64,000 nt of DNA from Argyresthia goedartella (GCA_949825045.1 OX463812.1:3146661-3210660); one strand, 5' to 3'; positions 1-11,905 are shown, numbered from the stretch's first letter. A program made the numbers and translations. Notes: generated from the sequence alone by a model not told the origin.

Positions 1-366
1 TTTCGTTCATTTTGATTCTCACAAGGCTGCTTGTGGCTGCAATGGTTTGCATAAGAATATTTCTTTTCAACATTTTTTTCCTCATAAAGTATGCCCCCTT
101 CAGACATTTTTCACATAAAAAATGTTTATTTTTTTATTTTTTTATCTGTCCTAAAAAAAATATTTTTTTAACTTTGTATTTTACAAAACATTATAATTAT
201 GATCCTCGCAACGAGCCCTTGCATAGTACACGTCACACGGACACGATTTAATTTAGTTATGTTTTATTTTTAAGATACTGATTTGCCCCCCCCAAATACC
301 CCCCTCCCCCCCATCTAAACCATAAACCTAAATCTAAATAATTTCTGTAACATTTAGATAATAGTA
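1..366. other. AT-rich intron sequence, nothing recognised
   Basis: Contains a C-rich low-complexity patch near 285-312 and T/A runs. The small open frame at 12-251 is made of these runs and has no domain. On the receptor's strand this is intron beyond exon 4; no further receptor exon was found between 1 and 2038. Confidence 0.6.
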
Positions 367-798
367 ATTTATGTGACTGCTACATAATGGAGGGCATTAA
401 TACTGGAGAGTGGATTTATGAAACGAGCCGAAGGCGAGTTTCATAATAGTATCACTCGAGAGTTTTAATGCCTAATTATGTACAGTTACATACACTAGTT
501 TATCTACACACATATCATAAGCTCTCTTTGATGTGTTCAGGAACCGCATGTTTGACCGGCATTGTGGCTCTGCAGTTGTTTAGCTTGTTCTGTAGTACCA
601 ACTAGGAGCGGCAAGCAGGCGGGCGTCGACGTTCGAAATTTGAATGTCATAATATGTAGAAAAACTACACATTATGGTCATAATGTGTAATTTTTCAGAT
701 TAAAAATGAGTTTTTACCAAGTAGTTTAACATTATGCTGATCGTAACGTGCGGTTTTTGTACGCATTAAAGAGGGTTTATGATACGTGTGTAGATAAA
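367..798 (+). repeat. Palindromic repeat family H1, copy 1
   Basis: The same unit recurs at 13101-13556, 52167-52555 and 63201-63641, always in this orientation. It has three structural parts. The first is a long hairpin (about 390-472) whose tip is TATGAAAC / GTTTCATA around a GAGCCGAAGGCGA loop. The second is a pair of inverted repeats about 28 bp long (498-528 and 770-798, reading GTTTATCTACACAC inward) that bound a 301-bp MITE-like core. The third is an inner palindrome at about 660-694 with arms meeting at CATTATG-GT-CATAATG. This copy lacks about 12 bp near 600 that the others have. No coding capacity was seen. It is probably a non-autonomous DNA element; the superfamily is not identified. 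Confidence 0.85.
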
Positions 799-1279
799 TA
801 CCTATATTAGGTATTTCTTTAAATATTTTAGGATCAGTAATTTCGGAGAGGGTTGCAAGGGTTTTTTGCTTATTTTCCTAAATATAACTAACCATTCAAG
901 TTAATGATAAAAAAATATTTGAAATTCTCGCAACATGGTCTTTTTTTCAAAGCATTTCAGGTTTTTGAAAAGTGATATGTTTAATAAAGGCCCCTTTTAT
1001 AAAACATATCAAACGACACATTTTTTTTTTTTTAATGTTCTTACAAATACATTCATACATACTTATGCTCACGGCTTTTTCCCGCAAGAGGGATAGGCAG
1101 AGACTAAAGACCTCCACCTGCTATGATCCTGGCATATATCTCTCGCTCCCTCAACATTCATAAGTCTCTTCATGTAAGCCCGCCGGTTACTAACAAAACA
1201 ATTAAAATACCGTGATAGATTCTTAAGCAAAGGCTATGAGTGCTCCTGCCAATATCACGGCTTTGAGAGCCTTAGGAAC
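799..1279. other. No gene recognised
   Basis: AT-rich sequence with a poly-T run near 1021-1033. No domain, tRNA-like head or repeat shared with the rest of the window was found. Confidence 0.5.
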
Positions 1280-1898
1280 CGGCGAATGCTGCTTGATATG
1301 TTGCTCCTGTACAACATCTCCAGCAGAGTTGTTGACTGTCCTGATCTCGTCAACTTGCTGCTCAAATTGAACGTCCTATTTACCCGCATTCGCTGCACTG
1401 CAACCCGTCTGTTTCATTCCTCATTGCACGCACAAACTACGCAGCAAACTCCATCAGCCGCAGGCTGCCCAGCACCCACAATAATAATTTTTCCGGGCTG
1501 AACATTTTCCATCTTTCGAAACCACAATACAAGAAATTTATTTTGACGCTACTGAAGGAACTAGGATGAACATATCTTGAACCTATGTTGATAGGTACTT
1601 TATCATCTTCTCTCTCACACACTCACACATATACACTTCACCTCCCATTCTTCTGGCGAATTTCCTTTTCTTGTAACTTATGTATATTTTTATGTTGTTT
1701 TTGTCTGTGTTTTCCAATAATTTTAACATGTAAAATTAGACTAGTCATTGTTATTTTAAGCAATACCCACAATATGTATAGTGTTAAATAATAAGAGTTC
1801 CTAATTGGCCTAAGTTAAGATTTATAATCCTTATGTACATTAATAGTCTTGTGCTGTGAACTCGGTAATTAAATAATAAAAAAATAAACAAATAAATT
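1280..1898 (+). mobile_element. LINE fragment: end of reverse-transcriptase ORF plus 3' UTR
   Basis: Reading through small frameshifts, about 1286-1580 encodes a segment resembling the region just before the stop of insect non-LTR reverse-transcriptase proteins: residues like LLLYN, then DCPDLVNLLLKLNV, then a Tyr/Asn-rich ARTNYAANSISRRLPS stretch. An AT-rich 3' region follows, ending in A/TAA-rich sequence at 1872-1896. It is heavily 5'-truncated and cannot move by itself. The clade is not resolved. Confidence 0.55.
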
Positions 1899-2038
1899 TT
1901 ATGATTTAACTCGGTTCAGAATTCGGTTGTTTGATATTTGATATCATACACCTGTGTATCTATAATGGTTTCGTTTTTCATTTTATGTTACGGCACCCTA
2001 AAAAGGGTCCACTCTGTGATGTGATGCTGATGACTCAC

Positions 2039-2183
2039 CTCTAGCCCTGGGCTTCGTCAGCAGTTTCTGCACGATGTCATCGTAAGCGCCCTCGTCCGCG
2101 ACTCCTGAGTCCTTCACGAGCTTCTCCTTGACCGCAATGCAGATGCCGCTGCGAGCCAGCAGAGCCTCCAACTCCTCGAAGGC
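2039..2183 (-). CDS. mtt: Metabotropic glutamate-like receptor, exon 4 (partial gene)
   Basis: Exon 4 encodes residues 311-358, beginning AFEELEALLARSGICIAVKE and ending TKPRAR, with the first base of the next Gly codon. This is the helix-strand stretch of the Venus-flytrap lobe 2 that follows the hinge Tyr-Gly in all metabotropic glutamate receptors. The acceptor is CCTTGTTCCAG before GCC, and the donor is AGAG followed by GTGAGT. The phase is 0 in and 1 out, and the start phase matches the end of exon 3 at 45356. The next exon must lie below position 1. The intron between exon 3 and this exon is about 43 kb and has a GC donor. The small continuation of the open frame to 1998 is intron read-through. 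Confidence 0.9.
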
Positions 2184-2364
2184 CTGGAACAAGGAGGATC
2201 ATCATCAATATTAGTCTTAGATCGACTTGCACCAGACTTTTGACAGTCGCTAAATACAACGTATGTACTTTACTGTCAAGTTACGTTAACTCGCATTACT
2301 AATCTTGTGCCTCTTTGTAAACAAAGTTATGTCATTGGCCAGCACAAACAACTAGACCACGGAG

Positions 2365-3010
2365 CCCTTTTTTAAGGTTCCTTTCACGAATGGTGTCAAA
2401 CGGGACCCTATTACTAAGCCTCTGCTGTCCGTCTGTCACCGGGCTCTATAGGATCAACCGAAATAGGTAGAGAGCTGAAATTTTCACAGAGATTTCTATT
2501 GCCGCTATAACAACAAAAAATGAACCACACGCATTTTCAAAATTTTAAAGTGGTCCCCATACAAGATACGTGTTTACAACACGCTTGTGATAAGATTCTA
2601 TGGCCATGTTGTTTGATGTTGTTTTGTATTGCCCCTTCAGTTTGAACACAAAATTTAAATTTAGAATTGGACTCGAGCACTCCTTTTCTCAGTGGAAACT
2701 GGCCGCATCTAAAAATTATTAGAGGAAAACCAAATTCAAATATCGAATTCTATACCTACCGGCCTTCGTAGTCAAATTGTTTGGGACATTCCTACCCATT
2801 GAGAAGAATCTAAGATAAATATAATATAAAACTAAAACGCTATTCTGCTAGTCCAGTCATCCGTCCTTTTTCTATGGAGGCATAGAAAAGATGGGTTTGC
2901 TTCTTAGGATTCCGTACCCGAAGGGTGTCAAAGTGTAGACAGAGGTTTAGACATAGGCTCTGTATGACTAAGCCTATGCTGTCCGTCCGTCCATATGTCT
3001 ATCTATAATG
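2365..3010 (+). repeat. Lepidopteran-type GGGTTCCGTA / GTCCGTC repeat, fragments
   Basis: About 2365-2600 has a GGTTCC...GGGACCCTATTACTAAG...CTGTCCGTCTGTC block, and 2905-3005 a second fragment ending TCCGTCCGTCC. Related material is at 5435-5480, 41610-42310 and 61185-62575. In the better copies one end reads close to GGCCAAGTGCGAGTCGGAC. No ORF is present. It is probably a non-autonomous interspersed repeat. The name is not known to me. Confidence 0.6.
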
Positions 3011-3140
3011 ATGATAATAATATGTATATGTAAATATCTACAGTAATAAAGAACTGTGTTTTATTTTTATTTTGAAAGAGCTGCTAGGAAATACAACTGT
3101 AAAACATACTTTTCTAACATTGTCCCAAAATTAATTAATA

Positions 3141-4628
3141 GTTATTTGTGTCACAAGGGAGCAAAATGATGTATTTACGGCGAGGGCGGTACGTTGAATC
3201 CAGAGCGAAGGGAAGGATTCTTAAGTTAGAATCCTGAGCGTAACGAAGGATTCAAGCGTTAACGCCCATGACGAAAATAATTTTGTTCCTGAGTGACACA
3301 TTCAACTTTTCAGACCGACTATGAGGGAAATTTAAATTACTCTAAAAAAATTAAATAACTATACTTTGAATTATACTTTTACCACTTTTACAGTAATCGA
3401 ACAACGTAAACATTTTTTTTATATATAATGATGGATTGTGAAGGATTAGGGAAAGGTCACCACAGATAAAATGTTCCTGTGTACTTTTACTATTGTGTAA
3501 AAATAATCGAATCGAATATTACAATGGTTTCGGATATCAATATTCATTATATTACAATAACAGTCATCGATAGTTTTGATTTCAGTAAAACATATAATTT
3601 ATTGTAACATTTTTTTTTAAATATTACGAAAAATTTATAAATTTTGATATAACGTTGTTAAAGTTAAAACTTGAACCATGTTCGTTTTTAATCGCCTACG
3701 TCATCGTTGTCGATTGTAATGTAATTTCATAATTACATTCTATTATTTTAATCTGTGTTTAATTGGCACATTGCGTAAAAGCTGCATGCCAATGAATTAA
3801 TTTAAAAAGTAGCTTGAACAGAAAAGTAGCATTTTGCTCCCTCTCGTCGTGGAGCAAAATTTACTTTTCCGAATGAAAGGTGTGAAATAGTTATTTGTGT
3901 CACAAGGGAGCAAAATGATGTATTTACGGCGAGGGCGGTTCATTGAATCCATAGTGAAGGGAAGGATTCTACGATATAATCCTGAGCGTAGCGAGGGATT
4001 CTAAATTAGAATCCTGAGCGTAACGAAGGATTCAAGCGTTAACGCCCATGACGAAAATAATTTTGCTCCTGAGTGACACATACAACTTTTCATACCGACT
4101 ATGAGGAAAATTTAAATTAAATGCTCTAAAAAAAATAAATAACTATATTTTGAATATACTTTCACCGCTTTTACAGTAATCGAACAACGTAAACAACATT
4201 TTTTTATAATGGTGGATTGTGAAGGATTAGGAAAAGGTGACCACAGATAAAATATTCCTGTGTACTTTTACCAATGTGTAAAAATAATCGAATCGAATAT
4301 TAAAATGGTTTCGGATATCAATATTCATTATTAACAGTCATCGATAGTTTTGATTTCAGTAAAACATATAATTTATTGTGACATTTTTTTAAATATTACT
4401 AAAAATTCATATAACGTTGTTAAAGTTAAAACTTGAAACATGTTCGTTTTTAATGTCTACGATGAAATTACAATCGATTATTTTATTAAGATTTGTGTTC
4501 AATTGGCACATTTCGTAAATGCTACATGCCAATTAATAAATTAAAAAAGTAGCTTGAACAGAAAAGTAGCATTTTGCTCCCTCTCGTAGTGGAGCAAAAC
4601 ATACTTTTCCGAATGAAAGGTATGAAAA
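3141..4628 (+). repeat. Palindromic repeat family H2, head-to-tail dimer
   Basis: Two copies of a roughly 749-bp unit lie directly in tandem (3141-3889 and 3890-4628), both starting GTTATTTGTGTCAC. A third copy is at 61416-62190 and a diverged relative at 48532-48730. Each unit has fold-back arms near its start (TGTCACAAGGGAGCAAAAT against ATTTTGCTCCTGAGTGACA). Between them are serial hairpins GAATCC...GGATTC with loops such as AGAGCGAAGGGAA and TGAGCGTAACGAA. A terminal hairpin pairs ATTTTGCTCC with GGAGCAAAAT. The two copies differ by small indels and substitutions. No protein is encoded. Confidence 0.85.
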
Positions 4629-5989
4629 AGTATTTCTGGTATTTACTCGTCAATGGAAACACTATTATCGATAATCCCTTCATTAATATTTATCGACATA
4701 TTACCATTTTCCGCTGTAGTGATCAGGCACATCAGTATTATTTGCAAACACACAGAAAGATGGCAACACATCGACAGTCAAAAATACGTCTCACATTTTT
4801 AAGGGCTTTGTCGCTGTATACATTATATTGTACGCGTAACCTTTACTTGTAGAGTTATGTAAAACTGCCCTTTGTGTTAATAATTAAATAATGTTTGTTA
4901 CATTAAATGAGGTTACACAAATATCAATTATTTGTGGATATCAAGATTTGTGCTAGTGATTAGGCAGTTGTTTATTTCATGGTAAACAAAAAAAACATAC
5001 CTCGTAATCTTAACGAGCAAAATTTGTATCGTTATAATACCTCTAACTATTTCCAAAATCGATTTTGCTAGGTCTAGGCAGGATTTTATGATTTGTAAAT
5101 TAGAGTCTTAAGAACCACCCTCTATCTATAGATATAATTTATTACCTTTCATAACTAGATCGTTATTTATTCTGGGCAAGACCCTAAATCCACCTTTGAT
5201 TGTGTGCCCCGAAAAGCCTCCAGCGTGGAATCAAACACCGCTCCGTGATGATTAATGATTGTACGATGATTAGGATCGATTATTCCGAATGAATGATCGA
5301 CTCGATATTTTCCCTGCTAGAGATAGCTCTCGGGTATCGGGAAAGCCCACGAGATATCTTACGGGATTTATGTTTGGATTATCACAGCCTTTACTTGATG
5401 AAAGAATGGTGTGAAGCAAAAAGTGATTAAAGGAAAGCGGTCTGGTGCGAGTCGGACTCTCGCACCGAGGGTTCCATATAAATTCCAGTTGTTTTGCGAT
5501 GGAACCACAAATTCACGGTTTTCAGATTTTTCCTTTATTTTTTTGCTACAAGACATTGCTTCTTGGCAATTTTCATGATTGTAGATCAGAGGTACCCTAA
5601 AGGTTTTGATTCTCTTCCGAGTATCAAGCATATTCAGCTCTGCGGCATAGACGCAACACAATCTTTTGATTGTGTTAATATAAAATATTGAGTTTTTCAC
5701 AACTTCATGGGACAGCTCATAAAAATAAAATAAAGTAGTTCCAAGTTTGTCGTCATCAGATGTCGTTGGCGATACATGGTTTTAATTTTATTTTCATGCC
5801 ACTTGCCAGTTCAAAAGATAAGGATACCTTGGCAGAAAATTGAAGCTTTGTTTGGGACTTAACCGTTAAGGAGCTTTGTGAGTTATTTCCTCGACTGACT
5901 TTATACTATATATAATCCATTTTATACTGTCAAAGAATATATGTCAATGGAACTTGTAGAATCTTTGTTCTTGGAAAAATTATAAATAA
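4629..5989. other. No gene recognised; small repeat scrap
   Basis: AT-rich sequence. Positions 5435-5480 carry a short GGTGCGAGTCGGAC...GGGTTCC fragment of the lepidopteran-type repeat. Open frames here (4574-4852, and 5368-5700 minus) overlap repeat ends and show no domain. Confidence 0.5.
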
Positions 5990-6196
5990 AATAACTATCA
6001 TTTCACTGTAAAAAGTTAAATGCAGTAATTTAAATGTCAAATATTTAAGTAATGTAAAATTTGAAATATTTAAGTTAGAATAGGAATTTCAAATATTTTA
6101 GTAGTATGTAAGTGTAAAATGTAAATGACTTGCCTGTAAATTATTTTACTTCGAGGCCAATAAATATTTCTATTCTATTCTATTCTATTCTATTCT
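5990..6196 (+). mobile_element. Probable LINE 3' end with (TTCTA)n tail
   Basis: An AT-rich stretch with AATAAATATT runs straight into five or more TTCTA units at 6168-6196. A pentanucleotide tail after such a sequence is typical of non-LTR retrotransposon 3' ends. No ORF sequence remains. Confidence 0.45.
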
Positions 6197-6520
6197 TTTG
6201 TTTTCAAACAGATATTCCGTGCGAAATCTAAGGAAATCATACACAAACATATTCATCATCCTTGCGTTGTTAAATTCTGTAAAAAGTGGTACTCACGTTG
6301 TCCCCGAACGTCAGTAAAGCACATCGAAGATTACTTTGGGTTCCATCAGTTGAACAAGTTCATCTTGAATTGACCGTAGCAAGTAAGTTTATTTTGTCTT
6401 TTTTTTGGCTTTTAATTTATTAATTATCAAACCCATAAAGGGCGAAACAACGCCATCTATCACAGCTTACAGAACTATTTATTTTATTAATAAGCTGCCA
6501 GTTTACCTCCTATTGGTATC

Positions 6521-6575
6521 TGATCAAATCAAATCAAATGGTTTTATTCAAAAACAGAGAATGTACTATCGAACC
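6521..6575 (-). mobile_element. Short LINE 3' tail, (TTTGA)n on the minus strand
   Basis: ATCAAATCAAATCAAATG followed by GTTTTATTCAAA resembles the reverse complement of the TTTGATTTGA tail of the LINE ending at 8400. It is a probable extreme 5' truncation. Confidence 0.35.
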
Positions 6576-7329
6576 ATCTGAATCATGACCCACCATAAGA
6601 TTATTTTGCTAAACCCCTTAAATGCAAGTAGGTCGAAATTCGCTTGAAGGTTTATTTCCTTGGTAACGAACTTGTTATCATTTGATTAGACATTGACATT
6701 ACGATAGATCTTACAAGTTCGAAAGTTTCAAACGAATTATCAGGCAAATGGGTCATGATTCAGTTGGTTCGATTGTACAGTACAGTTGCTTAACAAAAGG
6801 TACCTTAGTACTAGGTTAAACATGCAGAAAAAATGAGTAGGTACATTTAAGAAGGGAGACGAGCTGATATCCTAGCTAGATTATCAAATAATCTGTGGTA
6901 AGGAATATCAGGCCCAAACCCTTTACATATAGTTTTTTGATTGTAAAATAGGTACACAAAAAATGTTGCGGAAGATAGTGAATTTATTTATAATACAAAT
7001 AAGTGAAAAGTTAATATTAAACTTAGTAAACAGACAATGTAAAATAGTATAATAAAGGTTATTTTATGGAAAATAAGCCCATGTTGTGTATGTGTAAGTG
7101 TATGTAAGGGTGAGTGTGTGCATGTGTAAGGGTGTATATGTGTGTGTGTGTTTTGTTAAATGAGGGGGTTGAAAAACTCTTCAGATTCGTTGATTCGGTA
7201 TTAAGTAAATCTTGATGAGTCTACACGTTGCTAAGAAAATGTATCTTGACAGACTGGTGGGCAGACGGATAGAGTTCCTTTTTTCCTAAAAGATACGGAA
7301 TTAGAAACACATAGTTGGTTTAATGGAGA
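6576..7329. other. No gene recognised
   Basis: AT-rich, with a GT-rich patch of TGTGTATGTGTAAG type at about 7082-7155. Nothing else was identified. Confidence 0.5.
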
Positions 7330-8400
7330 TTAACAGTTTTGAGAGCTGATATAGTGAACTGGTTTACTGTTAACAATTTATTACTTAATGAAAAGAAAAC
7401 TAAATGTATTAAATTCGTGTTACCCGATGTAAACCAGTTACCGGGTATGAAAAGAAAACTAAATGTATTAAATTCGTGTTACCCAATGTAAACCCGGTAA
7501 CTACAGACATATTTATAAAAGGACAGAGATTGGACCTTGTGCAGTCGACTGTCTTTTTGGGCATTACTTTAGACGCCAAACTACAATGGGATCCTCATAT
7601 AAATAAATTGTCGAACAGACTGAGTTCAGCAGCGTTCGCAGTTAAAAAAATTAGAGCTCTTACCGACGTAGACACCGCTAGACTAGTCTACTTTAGTTAC
7701 TTTCATAGTCTAATGACCTATGGTATTTTATTGTGGGGTCACGCTGCGAATGCTAATAGTATATTTATTCTGCAGAAACGGGCTGTTTCTGCAATTTATA
7801 GATTAGGGCCTAGAGTGTCACTGAGGGAAAAGTTTAAAGAAATCAATATTCTGACATTTGTGTCTCAATATATCTATGACAATCTTGTGTATGTAAAAAG
7901 AAATGTAACTAATTTTCAGAAGTACAGTGATATACACAATTTTAATACTAGAAATAAAGACAAGTTGGTTGCTTATGTAAGCCGACTACATAAAATTAGT
8001 AATTCTTTTAAAGGCAATTGTATACGCTATTACAATAAGGTCTCTACTGATATTAAAAACTTACCTTTAGACAAGTTTAAAATAATAATAAAACAGAAAT
8101 TGTATAAAAAAGGTTACTGTAGGATATCTGATTACTTAGAGGACAGATGTCCATGGGAATAGATTGTTTGAGTAACAGGCTGTTTCGATATATAATTAGC
8201 ATTCATTTTGTAATTTGACAATATTTTATTTAAAAAAGGAAACGTAAAAGATGCGACGACTGTGGAGTTTCTTCGGTGAGCTCTTCTCCACAGATTCCGC
8301 CATTGTGTTAGTGAACTCACCCAAAAAAATGTAATGACGGATCTAAGTGATGTAACAACATCCTATGGAAATAAATGATTTTTGATTTGATTTGATTTGA
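7330..8400 (+). mobile_element. 5'-truncated LINE (family L1a): RT C-terminus and 3' UTR
   Basis: The open part at 7476-8162 encodes 228 residues of the thumb and C-terminal region of a non-LTR reverse transcriptase: FLGITLDAKLQWDPHI, then TYGILLWG, then LQKRAVSAIY, ending DYLEDRCPWE. The same protein is better preserved on the minus strand at 31522-30374, which shows the missing palm. Positions 7350-7475 hold the preceding WFTVNNLLLN...KTKCIKF segment, broken by a 60-bp tandem duplication (starts at 7388 and 7448). The 3' UTR has a hairpin at about 8260-8295 (CTGTGGAG / CTCCACAG) and ends in a TTTGA tail (8378-8400). It is truncated and inactive. The clade (jockey-like or CR1/L2-like) was not settled. 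Confidence 0.85.
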
Positions 8401-9064
8401 TGGGAGCTGTATTTAGTTGTACAGTTATTAGCTTTATGAGACTTGATGGGCGATGACTGATGTTGAATGAGTACATATGTTTGTATTTACCTTCTTCCTA
8501 CTTACTCGTACCTACATAAATACGTTGTCGTACTTATTTACCGAACCTTCCTTTGCCTCTAATCATCTCCAAATATTCGAAGTAACAGAACACCCCTGAT
8601 TCTCGCTAATGTCGCAGTTGCACCAATTAGCGTAACGCTAACAACATCGGTATACGTGTCGGTATACAGGATGTAACTAAATAGTGGACTCATATTTTAA
8701 AGGGTCGGCAGGGCCATCATTCTGAGCAACGTTCACTATGAAACCGACTTAAATACACACTTTGGCCCGGGCGGTCAGCCCATTTGTATGGAGAAGAGAA
8801 AAAAATTACACAACCCTTAAACCCAGTTTATTAGTGAAACTGCTCTATTAGTGGTTAACCATTACAAAATTATTGCGCTGTTTTTTTTTTTTGCAATTGA
8901 TATAATTTAGGACCTGTGCTATATTGACGTAAAACTTTAAAACTTATTTGTGTTTGGACTTATTATGTTTACAATGTTGTTTACATAATAAGTCCATCAT
9001 TTTATAGTGAAGAATTATTTTTGACCGTCTTTTGCTCAACTTCGGAATATTTTTGATGTAAGGA
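8401..9064. other. No gene recognised
   Basis: Mixed-composition intron sequence with a T-run near 8881-8892. No domain or shared repeat was identified. Confidence 0.5.
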
Positions 9065-9240
9065 ATGTTCATAAATGCCTTGAGTGTTGATGCGAGTGAC
9101 ATTTATTTTTTCGTTCAGAAACAACTCGGATGGAGTGGCCATGTAGAGCGTAAGGATGACTGTAAATTGCCAAAAGCCCTGTTTTATTCAGAAATGACCA
9201 GGGGTAAACGAAACATTTGCGGACAGTCGATGCTCTTTCA
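9065..9240 (+). mobile_element. LINE fragment, RT C-terminal region
   Basis: About 9115-9235 encodes LGWSGHVERKDDCKLPKALF then GKRNICGQ. This is the W-x-GHV-x-R-x-D...LPK...GKR motif found near the C-terminus of insect RTE-like and related reverse transcriptases. Only about 40 residues survive, and the downstream continuation to 9660 is too decayed to read. Confidence 0.5.
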
Positions 9241-9886
9241 ATTTTAAGAGCAAGCGCTAAAGAGTAACTGATAGCTGTTATAAATATTTCCCATCTGATG
9301 TTGAAGAATCTCTTCACACCAATCTAAAGAGCTTCTAGTCATATGTGGAGAGTAAGAGAGCTGGCAATTCCATCATGCAAACTTTTCTTTTAACGGTAGG
9401 ACATCATCGAATGGCTCTGGCATTTGCGAGTTTTTTTCTAAATACTTCTCGTAGGTCTTTGAAAAGCCTTCGCCTTCTATTGACTTGAGCAACATTGAGG
9501 ATCGCAGCTAAGTCTCGTAAGAACTAAGGTCGAGTAAGGCTCCTTAATCTAGTCTCCTCAATACGCGGTACAAGAGAAGAGAGTAGAACGCATACAGCTG
9601 GTCTTTTTAGGGCTGCAGCAAGACGACACGGTCTCAAGCGCAAACTTACCGGCTACGAGGCTAGACTTGAAGATTTTGGTATAAACACTTGAAATCAGGC
9701 GTAAGATTTGTGAGGTAACATATCTTCACAAAATGCTTCACTGCAAAATCGACACTTCACTGCAGTCATCATTAAACATAAACTCTCGATGTCTAAACAC
9801 GCGAACCAAGAAGTAAACATTTAGCGTCCGGGTCTTTAGGACAAACATGGAGTTCAATGGGACTATCCACAAAATGTGTGCTACCG
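9241..9886. other. Decayed sequence, probably transposon
   Basis: No intact frame. The position downstream of the LINE fragment and the moderate GC content suggest degraded coding sequence of the same element, but no motif could be read. Confidence 0.3.
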
Positions 9887-10335
9887 TAAAGTCAAAGTAC
9901 TAAATCAAAGTCAAAGTACTTTATTACTGTAGATATTTACATATACTTAGCAAACGTAATTTTTTCCTCTTCTCTACATGGGACCACTGTGGGAGAGGGA
10001 GGGCGTAGAAACTCCCACAGATTGATTTTTAGGTCTCTTTTAATAATTGGTTGTGCTTCACTATTACAAATATGAAAAATTTCATTATTGTGATTAATAA
10101 GCAGGAATAAATAATTACAAAATTATTAACAGCAGGGTCTGTGTTGAGCTAGATTAACCCCATACAGTCCTGTCATTTAAGTAATCTTGAACATTGTAAT
10201 ATCCCTTTTTCGACAAAGTCGCTTTAGCATGCTTTTTAAAAGTAAAAAAGTAAATTTCAAAATCTCCAGAGGTATCTTATTATAGTAGAGAATGCACTGA
10301 CCCTTGAAAGAATTGCTAACGTAAACGAAATAAGC
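9887..10335 (-). mobile_element. LINE family L1a 3' end, 5'-truncated copy
   Basis: Nearly identical over most of its length to 30119-30540, the 3' part of the better LINE copy. It includes the end of the coding region (antisense of LKKG...YNVQDYLNDRT near 10150-10230) and the conserved hairpin (CTGTGGGAG / CTCCCACAG at about 9985-10020). The tail on this strand is TTGACTTTGATTT. Similarity stops at about 10330. Confidence 0.8.
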
Positions 10336-10884
10336 CTTGTCTACGATGAAATTGACATATTCAACTCGAAACTGCTTATTTGATTGAGACTGTTTTTATA
10401 AGTTTTACTTATAATTGTTTATCTTTGTTTTAGTTCTTTATCTTTATTTAACTTCGTGTATATGTAATTGCATATTCTCTATTGGTACATTTAAAATATC
10501 ATCACTATTATTAATTTCTTATTGTAAATTTTGGATCTCACGTTTACTCCAATGAACTCCTGTGTTAAAGTGGGTTTACAACTAGGATATAAATAAAAAT
10601 ATTTAAGTTATCTGCATTGCTGTATACTTACTTATTGTATAAACCTTAATTAATAAATAAAAGTACCTGCGCTACAAGGACATGCTCAAACTTCACCTAA
10701 CCGCATGCAGAATACCACCCGAGAAATTGGAGCATCTTGCTCAAGCGAGGTTAGAAAGATCTTGACGAATTCGAGAAGTGAAGCGAAACGTCAGACAATG
10801 AAACTCGCCCAAAGCAGGATATTTAAAATCAAATTCGGATTTGCCAGCCCCATTAGAGGACACGAAAGTCGGGTACAGCGAAGA
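10336..10884. other. No gene recognised
   Basis: AT-rich. The open frame at 10705-10908 is not supported by any domain and runs into the antisense of a LINE. Confidence 0.5.
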
Positions 10885-11335
10885 GGACATCATCAAGTTT
10901 TTTTTTAATGTAGCCTGTCCCACTGCTGGTCAAAGGCCTCCCCCCTTTGAGTCCACATATCCCGGCTCAGTTCCACCTCCGGCCACCCCGGCAGAAACCT
11001 CTCGAGGTCATCCCGCCAACTCCGCTTTGGCCTGCCCCTACTCCGAAAGCCAACATGTGGCACCCAGTCAATGGAGATCTTCTCCCACCTGTCCGAGTGC
11101 ATACGACTCACGTGTCCGGCCCAGTTCCACTTGAGCTTGGCGGTCTGTGCGCCCACATCAGCGGTGCCAGTTAAGGGGCGCAGTGTAGTGTTCCTAACGC
11201 GATCCGATGTGCGAACATTAAGGATGCCGCGCTCCATTGCTCGCTGGCAAACCTTGAGTTTGGACTTCTGAAGTTCAGCCAGAGACCATGTCTGAGCGCC
11301 GTAGGTGAGGGTAGGCAGAATACACATCAAGTATT
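10885..11335 (-). pseudogene. RTE-like LINE, C-terminal part of the endonuclease/RT ORF
   Basis: A 141-residue open frame (11330-10905) encodes the end of an RTE-type polyprotein: LPTLTYGAQTWSLA, LKVCQRAMERGIL, KLKWNWAGHVSRM, then RGRPKRSWRDDLERFLPGWP and a final EAFDQQW. A sister fragment with the same ending is on the plus strand at 46182-46322, and a more distant relative at 41237-40902. The copy starts inside the ORF, so it is 5'-truncated. An A-rich tail follows at 10900-10885. The proline-rich open frames on the opposite strand here are shadows. Confidence 0.85.
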
Positions 11336-11724
11336 TCGGTTAAATAACCATCATTAAACCATCTTAATAATTGGGTCTAGTAGAGTTGGGCGCGACGCTA
11401 TGATTTGATGTTCTTGTAATATATTCACTGTGTATGATATATCATACGTCACCCCAACTTACCCTATGCGAGAAGAGAGGCTCACACAGCTCGCTTGGAG
11501 CCAACGAGCTGTTGAATCTCTTTGATTCTCTCAATTCAGCGACTCAGTTTTGACGGTGCCATTAATTTAGCTCTAGGGAAGTTAAGCGTACTCAAAGACG
11601 GAGCTGGAGGCGCCACAGAATATTGTCAACAAGGGGGGCACTCTATTAAATACACCTAGTGAACGCAAGATAAATAGTAGGAATCAAAGGTCAACATCGA
11701 TGTTTACAGATATACTAAATAAAT
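11336..11724. other. No gene recognised
   Basis: Mixed sequence with no motif. Nothing shared with other parts of the window was noticed. Confidence 0.5.
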
Positions 11725-11905
11725 AATAATAAGAATAATAAATAATAAATCAGCCACCATCTTACATAAATCGAACTAGGCTCAGTAAGCTTAACAAGGC
11801 TTGTGTTATGGGTACTAGACGACAAAATAATTTTAAAAGAGATAAATACTTATGTAAATACAAAGAAAACATGAAAGATTGAATCAAATATTCATGCTCA
11901 TCACG
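11725..11905 (-). mobile_element. SINE-C, headless copy
   Basis: Shares the body of the SINE at 16785-17032 and 40290-40545, including AAATCGAACTAGGC, ACAAGGCTTGTGTTATGG and GATAAATACTTATGTAAA. The tRNA-like head is missing and has been replaced by unrelated sequence beyond 11905. Confidence 0.65.

Noticed and set aside
2077..2259. Alternative minus-strand frame overlapping exon 4
   Set aside because: It crosses the acceptor site and is out of frame with the conserved receptor sequence.
10841..11271. Pro-rich plus-strand frames
   Set aside because: Antisense of the RTE-like LINE, which has clear protein motifs on the minus strand.
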